Shown: piece by piece, positions 48,825-57,702 of the stretch
Position numbering within the stretch: position 1 is the first letter of the stretch
Layout: each line of letters opens with the position of its first letter
Source: CATQHQ01 sp965243805
GTDB lineage: Bacteria > Gemmatimonadota > Gemmatimonadetes > Longimicrobiales > Gaopeijiaceae
DNA length: 64,000 bases
Assembly: GCA_965243805.1 (NCBI GenBank)
Contig: OZ251577.1
Location: 2,418,001-2,482,000 of the forward strand
Direction: 5' to 3'
The notes under the pieces: generated by a model
The model's database searches: none
The model's input: the letters and a program-made list of their open reading frames with translations, nothing else
What the model was told of the DNA's origin: nothing
Translations under genes and position numbers: made by a program

Positions 48825-49982
48825 TCAGACGGCGAAGATCTTCCTGAACGTCTCGGTGAAGCGGTCCATCTCGTCCTCGGTCCCAACCGAGACCCGGAGC
48901 CAGTCCAGCATCGGCGGGAAGGGCCGGCCCACGGCCACCATCTCCTCGCGGAACGCGGCGCGAACCTCCTGCACGGGCCGCCCGGTGCGCACCATGAAGA
49001 AGTTGGTCTCGGAAGGGATCACTTCGAACCCCCATCCCGCCAGCTGCTCGGTGCTGCGCTTTCGCAGCCGCAACGTCTCCTTGCGAACCTTGGCCTCGCC
49101 TTCCGTGTCCTTGATCGAGGCGGCGCCGCCCCACTTCGCCAGGGCGTTGATCGTGCCCGTGGCGTATGTGCGCAGCCGTTGGAGCATCGCTGGCGACGCC
49201 ACCGCGTAGCCCAGCCGCAGCCCCGCCATGCCGTAGATCTTGGAGAAGGTGCGGGCCACGATCACGTTCCGCCCTTCCTTCACGTAGGGCATCGCGCTCT
49301 CGTAGCGGGGGTCCTCGACGAAGTGATGGTAGGCTTCGTCCACCAGCACGGGCACGTCGTCGGGGATCGCGTCCAGCAGCTCCCGCACCTCCGTGGCCGG
49401 CATCACGTTGCCCGTGGGGTTGTTGGGGTTGCAGAGGTACACGAAGCCGATCTCCCGGTGGTGCCGCTTGGTCGCCTTGATCATCGCCGGGATGTTCTGG
49501 GAGTGGTCGTCCATCAGCGGAAGCTTGATCGCGTCGGCGTGGATTCCCGTCGCGTACCTGTAGACGGACCCGTAGGACGGCTCCACGCCCACCACCTTCT
49601 TGTCCGTGCCCAGCAGGCCGATCCCAACCGCCTTGAGGACCTCCTCCGATCCGGCGGTCAGGAGCACGTGATCGCGGGGCACGCCCAGGTGGTCGGCGAT
49701 CACCTCCTGCACGTCGCCGTCCGGGTACCCGTAGCGGTTGGCGTACTTCCACGCCGCGTTCATCGCGGCCATGGCGGCCGGCGACGGTCCGTAGGGGTTC
49801 TCGTTGGAGGACAGCTTGGCCAGCGCGTCGTAGCCGCCGTCCTGTCTGGCGATCCGGGACTCGGGAGCGTAGCGCGCCATCGCGCCTCGCAGTCCCCCGG
49901 GGGCGAGTCCCAAAGCTCCGAGCGCGGTGGCCGCCCCGCCCATGAACGTCCGCCGAGATACTCTGTGCTGGTTCGTCTTCAA
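48825..49982 (-). CDS. Tat-exported HisC-like PLP aminotransferase
   Basis: A 385-residue fold type I aminotransferase close to histidinol-phosphate aminotransferase. The N-terminus is a Tat signal, VSRRTFMGGAATALGALGLAP, ending in an Ala-rich region, so the enzyme appears to be exported. That is unusual for PLP aminotransferases. Landmarks are LSSNENPYGPSPAAM, LCNPNNPTGN for the substrate loop, VLVDEAYHHF, and the PLP Lys248 in ARTFSKIYGMAGLRLGYA. The start is TTG at 49982 with AGGAAG about seven bases upstream. The next gene begins close after it. A role in exported amino-acid or phosphonate metabolism is inference only. Confidence 0.85.
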   Translation of the reverse strand: MKTNQHRVSRRTFMGGAATALGALGLAPGGLRGAMARYAPESRIARQDGGYDALAKLSSNENPYGPSPAAMAAMNAAWKYANRYGYPDGDVQEVIADHLGVPRDHVLLTAGSEEVLKAVGIGLLGTDKKVVGVEPSYGSVYRYATGIHADAIKLPLMDDHSQNIPAMIKATKRHHREIGFVYLCNPNNPTGNVMPATEVRELLDAIPDDVPVLVDEAYHHFVEDPRYESAMPYVKEGRNVIVARTFSKIYGMAGLRLGYAVASPAMLQRLRTYATGTINALAKWGGAASIKDTEGEAKVRKETLRLRKRSTEQLAGWGFEVIPSETNFFMVRTGRPVQEVRAAFREEMVAVGRPFPPMLDWLRVSVGTEDEMDRFTETFRKIFAV

Positions 49983-50120
49983 CTTCCGCTTCCTTCCTTT
50001 GATGGACCCCGGCTTCGCAAACCGGGGAAGTGTCGGGTCCGGCTCAGCCCACTCTTCAATAGGCGGCGAAGCCGACGCTGGCGCAACCGGCGGCGATCAC
50101 CGGCGCCCGTCCGGCTATCC

Positions 50121-50273
50121 AAACGCCCATTCTGCGGGCACATCCTGTCGGGGACGCGCCCCGCCGCTCGGGGACGCGCCCGCCCGCCGCACTGGATTTT
50201 TCGCGGACGGGGCCTCCAGCGTCACCTCGGACGCAGCAACGAACCCCACTCGGGAAAGAAATGGAGGCCGCCC
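50121..50273 (+). promoter_or_regulatory. Leader of Rpn copy 2, conserved with copy 1
   Basis: Starts with AAACGCCCATTCTGCG and carries CACTGGATTTTT and the GGAGG ribosome site, as in the leader of copy 1. It has one short extra tandem block (GGGGACGCGCC twice), which the other lacks. Confidence 0.7.
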
Positions 50274-51371
50274 ATGTCCGACCAGCCGAAGCAGTCCAAT
50301 CAGCCCAAGCCGTCCGACCACCAGCCCAAGCCGTCCGACCAGCCGAAGCACGGCGAGAAGGACCGCGTGTACAAGCAGTTCTACTCGTTCGCCGAAGTCG
50401 TGGAGGAGGTCGTCGTCGAGTTCGTCGGCCCGTCCGTCGGCGGCACCTGGACCGACGACCTCGACTTCGACACCCTCGAACAGATGCCCACCGAGTTCGT
50501 CGACGCCGAGAGCGAGACCGTCCGCCTCGTGGACATGGCCTGGAGGGTTCGCTTCCGCAGCCGTCCGCTCTGGCTGGTCGTCCTCTTCGAGTTCCAGTCG
50601 ACGGAGGACAAGACGATGGCGACGCGCGCACTGCTCGAGACGGCGCTGTGCTACCAGAGCCTGACGGAGGGCCGGGGCGCCGGGGCCGAGGGGGAGGAGA
50701 GCGCGGTGCTGTTCGTGGTGGTGAAGAGCTTCGAGGGCCGGTGGAAGGCGGCGTTGAGCAAGGCGTGCGAGTTGGAGAAGCTCGTGCCGGAGGAGCTGAG
50801 GCCGTTCATCTACGGCCAGCGGGTGGTGCTGCTGGACGAGGAGGCGGAGGCGGCGAAGGGGGCGTCTCTCGACCTGCGGAAGGTGGGGCGCGTGCGTGCG
50901 GGTCTAGTGTTGCGCGCCGAGCCGGACCCGGAGCGGGTCGCACAGGCGCTGGCGGTGCTGGACAAGCTGCTGGACACGCCGGAGTTGCGGGCGGCGTGGG
51001 TCGCGTGGCTTCGGCTTCAGCTGATAGATTGGGGGGCGCCGGCGGAGATCATCGGACAGTTGGACACGCTGAAGGAGGCGGGCAAGGTGTACGGGAACCA
51101 TATCTCGGCAGTGGAGAAGCACGCCCTAGCGCGGGGCCAGGAGCTCGGGGAGGCCCGGGGCAAGAAGCTCGGGGAGGCGCTCGGCGAAGCCCAGGGGCTC
51201 CGTCAGGCGTACGTCGACACGGCCAGGTGGAAGTTCGGTGCGGACGCGGCGGAGCGGCTGGCGGATGTGCTTGCCGGCGTGACGGACCGCTCACGGCTGG
51301 CGCGGCTGGGCCGGCTGGTGGTGGAGTGCGAGACGGGCGACGAGCTGATCTCCAAGGCGACGGGCGACTAG
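50274..51371 (+). CDS. Rpn-family recombination-promoting nuclease/putative transposase (copy 2)
   Basis: A 365-residue homologue of the protein at 19871, near 90 percent identical by eye over the core. The nuclease residues are Asp87 in RLVDMAWRV and the ExQ pair Glu106/Gln108 in FEFQST. The N-terminus has a PKPSD repeat that the first copy has in shorter form (PKQPDH). The C-terminal array of RGQELGEARG-type units is shorter than in copy 1. GGAGG at 50264 is correctly spaced from the ATG at 50274. The two copies are inverted relative to each other with about 29 kb between. Family roles are as for copy 1; recent spread within the genome is likely. Confidence 0.85.
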   Translation: MSDQPKQSNQPKPSDHQPKPSDQPKHGEKDRVYKQFYSFAEVVEEVVVEFVGPSVGGTWTDDLDFDTLEQMPTEFVDAESETVRLVDMAWRVRFRSRPLWLVVLFEFQSTEDKTMATRALLETALCYQSLTEGRGAGAEGEESAVLFVVVKSFEGRWKAALSKACELEKLVPEELRPFIYGQRVVLLDEEAEAAKGASLDLRKVGRVRAGLVLRAEPDPERVAQALAVLDKLLDTPELRAAWVAWLRLQLIDWGAPAEIIGQLDTLKEAGKVYGNHISAVEKHALARGQELGEARGKKLGEALGEAQGLRQAYVDTARWKFGADAAERLADVLAGVTDRSRLARLGRLVVECETGDELISKATGD

Positions 51372-51372
51372 C

Positions 51373-52566
51373 GTGCTCCGTGACGCCCGCAGGTACGACA
51401 GCCCTCGGCGGTGTCGGCCTCGGCGGTGTCGGCCTCGGCGCTTGACGACGCTCCTGCTGGCGGCGATGGCCGTCGGGCAGATGGCGGCAACTCCGGCCCG
51501 CGCGACCGTCGCATCCCAGTGGCGCTTGGCGGACGCTCCGGTCTTCGAGATCGGCAGGGACGACGGCGTGCTGCTCCACCTTGTTCAGGACGCTGTCTTC
51601 GCGCCCGACGGCAGCCTGCTGGTGGCAGACAACTCCGGCCCCCGAATCCTGCGTGTTTCCTCGGCCGGGGAGGTCGTCGAGTCGAGAGGCGGGGAGGGCG
51701 ATGGTCCCGGCGAGGTCGAGCGGATCGTGCGCGTGTTCGCGTTGGGCGACACGGTGCTGGCCTTCGACCCCTTCCTCAGCCGCGTCACGACTTGGGCCGG
51801 AGATGCCGACCCGGAAGTGGTGACCTTGCCGAAGCCGGGCGGTGTCGGAACAAACGTGGCCGGGGTCGTGTCGGCCCGGGTGTGGGTCCTTTCCACTTGG
51901 GGCAACCGGTCTGCCGACAGGTCGTCAACGGCGTTGCGCGAGGCTTGGGAAGAGATCCTCCTGTTCCGAGCCGACACGCGAGAGGTGGCCAAGCTGGATC
52001 GGCGCCTCGTCAAGTACGACTACCATGTCGTCGAGAAGAACTCGTTCACGACCTACAACATGGCCTTTCTGGGCCAGGCTCAGATTTCGGCCACCCACTC
52101 CCAGTGGTTGTTCGTTCCCATCGACGAAGCCGTCCTTCTGCGGGGAGGCTTGGCAGGGGACGCAACTTCCGCCGTGCCATTGCCTGTGCGGCCCCAGTCC
52201 TACGAGACGGGGTTGCTACGCCGGGAGAGGGAAGACTGGCTGTCGCGAGCCCGAGACGCCGGCAGCTCCACCGCCAGAGTCCGCTTGGTCTTCGACAACT
52301 TGTCTGGCGAACTGCCCGCCCAGGCGCCGGCGGTTCGGCAACTGGTGCACGTTGGCACCGACGTGTGGCTTCGGAAGTTCGGCAACGAGAGTGAAGCCGG
52401 GGCCAGCGAGTGGATGGTAGTCGACCCGTCGGCCGGCAACGTCCGGTCCACCGCCTTGATCGGTGCGGAGGTCGAGCTGCTCGGCGGCAACGACACGTTG
52501 GCCGTCGTGCTGGTCAAGACCGAGCTCGGCGAGGAGGTCGTCCAGGTGCGCCAGATACTCCGCTAG
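51373..52566 (+). CDS. 6-bladed beta-propeller exported protein
   Basis: A protein of 397 residues from the GTG at 51373, two bases after the Rpn stop; a shorter start is possible. The N-terminus has an Arg-rich block (RRCRPRRCRPRR) from a tandem repeat and then a signal helix LTTLLLAAMAVGQMAATPARA. The remainder forms propeller blades: FAPDGSLLVADNSGPRILRVSS, LGDTVLAFDPFLSRVTTW, and a closing NDTLAVVLVKTELGEEVV. It has no lipobox. It resembles the other propeller proteins here, and could have been placed next to the Rpn copy by its insertion. Confidence 0.65.
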   Translation: MLRDARRYDSPRRCRPRRCRPRRLTTLLLAAMAVGQMAATPARATVASQWRLADAPVFEIGRDDGVLLHLVQDAVFAPDGSLLVADNSGPRILRVSSAGEVVESRGGEGDGPGEVERIVRVFALGDTVLAFDPFLSRVTTWAGDADPEVVTLPKPGGVGTNVAGVVSARVWVLSTWGNRSADRSSTALREAWEEILLFRADTREVAKLDRRLVKYDYHVVEKNSFTTYNMAFLGQAQISATHSQWLFVPIDEAVLLRGGLAGDATSAVPLPVRPQSYETGLLRREREDWLSRARDAGSSTARVRLVFDNLSGELPAQAPAVRQLVHVGTDVWLRKFGNESEAGASEWMVVDPSAGNVRSTALIGAEVELLGGNDTLAVVLVKTELGEEVVQVRQILR

Positions 52567-52569
52567 CCG

Positions 52570-53564
52570 TCACGCTCCTCCCTGCGTGCTGACGGCCTTC
52601 ACCTCCCGTGGTGACGAAGCGGCACGACGGCGTTCCCACACGCTCACGAGCGTATCGGCCGTGAACATGTAGCGATCTCCCAACACGGCGATTCCGGTGG
52701 CATCCTGAGCACGAAGGCTCGGGTGCCGTCCACATGGAGGCCGAACGAAGCGGCCACACGGTCCTCTGGCGCGACCATTACGGCACCGTCCGGGGTTCTC
52801 ACGGGCGTCGGAAACGAGCGCTTGACCACCGTGGGTCGGATGTGGCGGGTGCTGCCGTCCAACGCCGACCAACTTGCGAGCACGCCGCCGTAGGTTCCCG
52901 CGTAGACCACCCAATCGCCGACCACGGCAAACTCACCGGTAATGGCAATGGCGTTCGCCCGCTGTTCCTCCTCCAGAAGCTCGCCAAAGTCGAGAACCGT
53001 ACTGCCGTCGGCGCTGAACCTGCGGAAGAGGAGGCTGTCCATCGCGGCCACAACCAAGTCGCCGTTCGCCAGGCGCCCGAAGCGATAAGCGGGAACTGGG
53101 ATCATGATCGTCTCGACCAAGCCGCCCGTCGCGTCGAACACCACAACCCGAGACAGCAGAGGATCGAGGCCGGCAACCCGACCCCTCTCGTCGACCTCCA
53201 CATCCACCAGCGCCTGAAACTCGCCTGGTCCCTCGCCCTGTCCCGCGCCGTAGTCCCGGACGAAGCCGCCGCTGGGACCGAACTGTCGCACCACTAGATT
53301 CCCGAAATCGGCCACATAGATGTCCCCCCGGTCGGTCAATGCCGCCGCCACCGGGTTGCCGAGGCCGTGGGGCGGTTGCCCCAGCAACATGACGAGCGAG
53401 TCCGGCGGGTCCACGAAGGTTCGGTTCTCGTTGCCCTCCGTGGTGGTGAAGGCGACGCGCAGGGGAGGGCGGTCGTGTTCGCAACTGGAAAGCAGTGTGG
53501 CGCAGAGGCCCAGCAGTGTGGCGCACGGGCCAGCCAGGGGCGCTCGCAGGACGCGCCCGGCCAC
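52570..53564 (-). pseudogene. 6-bladed beta-propeller lipoprotein with a 3' frameshift
   Basis: Starts at GTG 53564. The signal ends in a lipobox LLSSC. Blades include LTDRGDIYVADFGNLVVRQFGP and GRVAGLDPLLSRVVVFDATGG. Near 52715 the frame changes. The current frame ends at 52644 in LRMPPESPCWEIATCSRPIRS, while the next frame continues as DATGIAVLGDRYMFTADTLVSVWE, a good propeller blade, to the stop at 52570. A one-base insertion near 52715 would restore it. This is either a true mutation at the last blade or a sequencing error. Divergently placed to the DUF1592 gene at 53721. Confidence 0.65.
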
Positions 53565-53720
53565 CGACGGAAGGATGCACGGTGCTCTCAATTGCGGTAC
53601 GGTGCTCTCACTTGGTTGGAGTGCGTGAGCATACCGGGCGGCGGCTCTTCTCCCTTGCACAGTGCGGTTGCTCGTTGCTACTGTCAATCCAGTTGGCAAC
53701 CCCCTGGCAGGGGCGTCTTC

Positions 53721-56207
53721 ATGAAACAGTTCGTCGTACCCGTAGCGGCGCTGGGCGCGCTTCTGGTCGTGACGGGCCAGAACCCGGTCGCGGAGCCCGT
53801 GCGCCCTGGTCTCGCACGGGGCTGGTCCCCCGCGCTCCTGGACCCCGGCCCCGGCAACACCGTCGTCGATCCAACCAACACCGTCGTCGACCCAACCAAC
53901 ACCCCCGCAGACCTGGCCAACACCCCCGCCGACCCGGCCGCCGAGGGCACCGAAGTCGTCCAGCGGGTATGCGCTCGCTGCCACAACGACCGGCGGCTGG
54001 TGGGCAATCTGTCGTTGGAGAACTTCGACGTGGCCGCCGCCGACCGGGCGCCGGATGTCGCCGAGCGGATGGTGCGCAAGCTCCAGGCCGGGATGATGCC
54101 GCCGCCGGGCGTCCGTCGGCCCGCCGGGGACACGCTGCTGAGCTTGGTCGAGACCCTGGAAGGGGTGCTGGACGATGCCGCCGCCAAGCGTCCCAACCCG
54201 GGAGCCCGCACCTTTCAGCGGCTCAACCGGCCCGAGTACGAAGCGGCGGTCCGCGACCTGCTGGGACTCGCCGTCGACGCGGGCGAGTGGCTCCCCCTGG
54301 ACCAGATGAGCGCGAACTTCGACAACATCGCCGACGCCCAGGCGCTATCGCCCACCCTGGTGGAGTCCTACCTGAACGCCGCCGCCGAGATCAGCCGATG
54401 GGCCGTCGGCAACCGGTCGGCCCCTTCGGTGGACCGAGCGTACCGGACCTCGGACTACACCTCCCAGCACCCATGGGACCGAGTCGAGGGCGCTCCCTTC
54501 GGCACCCGGGGCGGCCTTGTGGTGGACCACGTCTTCCCGGCGGACGGCGAGTACGTCTTCCGGTTGGGGTTCTCCTCCGGCGCCAACTCCCGCTTCGAGG
54601 ATGTGGACGTGTCGGTCAACGGCGAGCGGGTGGCGCTGCTGCACTATGCGCGAACGGGCGGAGGCGCGGACGGACGGGGCGCGGCGCCGATCAGCACCGA
54701 GCCGGTCTTTGTGCGCGCCGGCCAGAAGCGGGTTTCGGCGGCGTTCGTGCGCCGCTCCGACGGCCCCTATGAGGACCTGATCCGCCCGCACGACTGGTCC
54801 GGTGCCGGCGGCGGCTCCGGAGGCAGCGGAATCACCACCTTGCCTCACCTGCGCGAGCTGGTCGTGGCCGGTCCGCTGGCGGTGACGGGCGTGTCCGACT
54901 CCCCGAGCCGGAAGCGCATCTTCGTATGCCGGCCGACGAGCCCGGAAGAGGAGCGGCCCTGCGCCCGGCGGATCCTCCGGGAGCTGGCCGGCCGGGCCTA
55001 CCGCCGTCCCGCCGCGCCCAAGGATGTGGACGGCCTCATGACGTTCTACGACACCGGTGCCCGCGCCCACGGCTTCGAGGAGGGGGTACGGACCGCCCTG
55101 GAGGCGTTGCTGGCGAGCCCCCGCTTCGTCTTCCGCTTGGAAGGCCAGCCCGCCGACGCGGCGCCGGGAGCGGACTACCTCCTCTCCGGGGAAGACTTGG
55201 CCTCTCGCCTGTCCTTCTTCCTGTGGGGCGCGCCTCCCGACGCGACGCTGCTGGAGGTCGCGGCCGAGGACGGCCTTCACGACGAGACGGAGCTGGCCCG
55301 TCAGGCCGTCCGCATGATGCGCGACTCCCGGGCCGACGCTCTGGGCAGCCGCTTCGCAGGCCAGTGGTTGCGCCTGCAGGACCTGTACAAGGTCCACCCG
55401 GACCCCAACTTCTACCCCAACTTCGACGACAACCTGGCCGACGACATGCGCCGGGAGACGGAGCTGTTCTTCAACAGCCTGGTGCGCGAGGACCGGAGCG
55501 TGCTGGACTTGTTCCGGGCCCGCCACACCTTCGTCAACGAGCGACTGGCCGCTCACTACGGCTTCCCGGCGGCCCCAGGCGCCCACTTCCGCAAGGTCGA
55601 CTACCCGCACGACTCGCCCCGCGCTGGCGTGCTGGGACATGGGAGCATCCTGGTGCTCACGTCGCTGGCCAACCGCACCTCTCCCGTGCTGCGCGGCAAG
55701 TGGGTCATGGAAGCGCTACTGGGCACGCCGCCGCCTCCGCCGCCGCCGGGCATCCCGGACCTGGAGGAGACCGTCGCCGCCGAGGGGGGCAGGATGCTCA
55801 CGACCCGGGAGCGGATGGAGCTTCACCGGGAGAACCCGGCGTGCAACTCCTGCCACCGCTTCATGGACCCCATCGGCTTGGCCCTGGACAACTTCGACGT
55901 CACCGGCAAGTGGCGCTCCCTGGAGCACGGTGTGCCCTTGGACACCCGTGGCGACTTTTACGACGGCACTTCCGTCTCCACTCCGGCCGAACTGGCCGAC
56001 GCGCTGCTGAAGCGGCCGCTCCCCTTGGTGCGCACCTTCACCGAGAACCTGATGGCCTACGCTCTGGGGCGGCGCGTGGAGCACTACGACCAGCCCACGG
56101 TCCGGGCGATCGCGCACGGTGCCGAGGCCGACGGGTACAAGGTGTCTTCCCTCGTTCTGGGCGTGGTCAAGAGCGACGCCTTCCGCATGAAGAGGGCGCC
56201 CGACTAG
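53721..56207 (+). CDS. DUF1592/DUF1588/DUF1585-type planctomycete-like cytochrome c protein
   Basis: An 828-residue exported protein. A signal (MKQFVVPVAALGALLVV) precedes a repeat linker of PTNT units, then a heme c site CARCH (Cys84, Cys87, His88) with a downstream Met-rich loop (KLQAGMMPPP). Further C-terminal are the DUF1587 (FQRLNRPEYEAAVRDLLG), DUF1592 (ASPRFVFRLEG), DUF1588 (HTFVNERLAAHYGFP) and DUF1585 (GDFYDGTSVSTPAELADALL) blocks, in the usual order. The family usually precedes a DUF1552 gene, as here. Function unknown; a redox-linked surface enzyme is suspected. Confidence 0.85.
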   Translation: MKQFVVPVAALGALLVVTGQNPVAEPVRPGLARGWSPALLDPGPGNTVVDPTNTVVDPTNTPADLANTPADPAAEGTEVVQRVCARCHNDRRLVGNLSLENFDVAAADRAPDVAERMVRKLQAGMMPPPGVRRPAGDTLLSLVETLEGVLDDAAAKRPNPGARTFQRLNRPEYEAAVRDLLGLAVDAGEWLPLDQMSANFDNIADAQALSPTLVESYLNAAAEISRWAVGNRSAPSVDRAYRTSDYTSQHPWDRVEGAPFGTRGGLVVDHVFPADGEYVFRLGFSSGANSRFEDVDVSVNGERVALLHYARTGGGADGRGAAPISTEPVFVRAGQKRVSAAFVRRSDGPYEDLIRPHDWSGAGGGSGGSGITTLPHLRELVVAGPLAVTGVSDSPSRKRIFVCRPTSPEEERPCARRILRELAGRAYRRPAAPKDVDGLMTFYDTGARAHGFEEGVRTALEALLASPRFVFRLEGQPADAAPGADYLLSGEDLASRLSFFLWGAPPDATLLEVAAEDGLHDETELARQAVRMMRDSRADALGSRFAGQWLRLQDLYKVHPDPNFYPNFDDNLADDMRRETELFFNSLVREDRSVLDLFRARHTFVNERLAAHYGFPAAPGAHFRKVDYPHDSPRAGVLGHGSILVLTSLANRTSPVLRGKWVMEALLGTPPPPPPPGIPDLEETVAAEGGRMLTTRERMELHRENPACNSCHRFMDPIGLALDNFDVTGKWRSLEHGVPLDTRGDFYDGTSVSTPAELADALLKRPLPLVRTFTENLMAYALGRRVEHYDQPTVRAIAHGAEADGYKVSSLVLGVVKSDAFRMKRAPD
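53862..53924 (+). repeat. 21-base coding repeat in DUF1592 protein linker
   Basis: Three imperfect 21-base units encode VVDPTNT and related blocks between the signal peptide and the heme site. Confidence 0.8.
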
Positions 56208-56289
56208 CGCACTAGCGCACTCCCCCACCCCACTCCCACCGCACTCGACAGGCCCGCCCAGCGTTCCAGCATCAGGAGGTTCCAGGACC

Positions 56290-57702
56290 ATGCACTTCAT
56301 CACCGGCAAGCACATCCCTCGCCGCACCTTCCTCCGGGGCATGGGCGCATCGGCCGCGCTTCCCTTCCTCGACGCCATGGTCCCTGCGGGCCTGCGCGGG
56401 TCCACCGCCGGCGCCCCAGCGGCGCCCACCCGTCTCGTCTGCATCGAGGAGGTGCACGGCTTGGCCGGCTGCAACGAGTGGGGCGCCTCCCAGCACCTCT
56501 TCGCGCCGGCCACCGCCGGGAAGGACTTCGAGATCCTCCCGGAGAGCGCGCTGAGCTCCCTCCGGCCCTTCCAGGACCACCTGACGATCGTCAGCAACAC
56601 GGACGCGCGGATGGCGGAAGCGTTCTCGGCCCCGGAGATCGGCGGCGACCACTTCCGCTCCAGCGCCGTGTTCCTCACACAGGCCCATCCGAAGCAGACC
56701 CAAGGCTCCGACATCTTCGTGGGCACGTCGCTGGACCAGCTCTACGCCCAGCGCTTCGGTCAGGACACGCCGCTGCCGTCCATGCAGTTCTGCATCGAGA
56801 ACCTGGACCAAGCCGGGGGCTGCACCTACAACTACTCGTGCGCCTACACGGACACGATCAGCTGGGCCTCTCCCAACGAGCCCCTGCCCATGATCCGGGA
56901 CCCCAGGGTCGCCTTCGACATGCTCTTCGGGGCCGGTGGCACTCCCGAGGCGAGGGCGGCGCGTCGAGCGTCCCGGCGCAGCATTCTGGACTGGATCGCC
57001 GGCGAAGTCGCGAGTCTGCGACGGGAGCTGGGCGCCGTGGACCAGGCAAGGATGGACCGCTACCTGGAGAACGTGCGTGAGATCGAACGGCGGATCGCGG
57101 CGATCGAGTCCCGCAACACCGGCGGCGAAGAGCGCGAGTTGCCCGAGGCCCCGGCCGGCGTCCCAGACTCGTTCTCGGAGCACATGCAGACGATCTTCGA
57201 CCTGCAGGTGCTGGCCCTGGAGACGAACATGACCCGGGTGATCTCCTTCAAGACGGGACGCGACGCCGACAACCGGGTCTTCCCGGAGAGCGGCTCGGAC
57301 CGGCCGTTCCACCCCGCGTCGCACCACGGCGGCAGGGAAGACGCGATCCTGGAGTTCAACAAGATCTGCCAGTACCGCGTGGGGCAGCTGCCCTACTTCC
57401 TGAAGAAGCTCCAGGAGACGATGGAGGGCGACGCGAGCCTGCTGGACAAGACGATGATCATGTGGGGCTCGCCGATGGCCGACGCCAACCTCCACAACCA
57501 CCGACGCTGCCCGCTGGTCTTCCTGGGAGGCGCCGACGGCAAGCTGGAAGGCAACCAGCACCTGAAGGCGCCCGACGGCACGCCGATGGCCAACGCGATG
57601 CTCGCGGCCCTCAACGACCTGGGGATGGAGATGGAGAGCTTCGGCGACAGCAGCGGCGAGTTCTCCCTGCGCCCCCCCTCGTCCGCCGCCTTCGAGGGGT
57701 AG
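56290..57702 (+). CDS. DUF1552 family exported protein
   Basis: A 470-residue protein with a Tat signal (IPRRTFLRGMGASAALPFLDAM) at the N-terminus. The remainder is the DUF1552 domain: VSNTDARMAEAF, DQLYAQRFGQDTPLPSMQF, YSCAYTDTISW, ASRRSILDWIAGE, and a C-terminal STKMI-like KTMIMWGSPMADANLHNHRRC. The AGGAGG at 56274 is well placed before the ATG. It follows the DUF1592 gene and runs directly into the ankyrin gene, the common three-gene set. The function is unknown in the whole family. Confidence 0.88.
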   Translation: MHFITGKHIPRRTFLRGMGASAALPFLDAMVPAGLRGSTAGAPAAPTRLVCIEEVHGLAGCNEWGASQHLFAPATAGKDFEILPESALSSLRPFQDHLTIVSNTDARMAEAFSAPEIGGDHFRSSAVFLTQAHPKQTQGSDIFVGTSLDQLYAQRFGQDTPLPSMQFCIENLDQAGGCTYNYSCAYTDTISWASPNEPLPMIRDPRVAFDMLFGAGGTPEARAARRASRRSILDWIAGEVASLRRELGAVDQARMDRYLENVREIERRIAAIESRNTGGEERELPEAPAGVPDSFSEHMQTIFDLQVLALETNMTRVISFKTGRDADNRVFPESGSDRPFHPASHHGGREDAILEFNKICQYRVGQLPYFLKKLQETMEGDASLLDKTMIMWGSPMADANLHNHRRCPLVFLGGADGKLEGNQHLKAPDGTPMANAMLAALNDLGMEMESFGDSSGEFSLRPPSSAAFEG

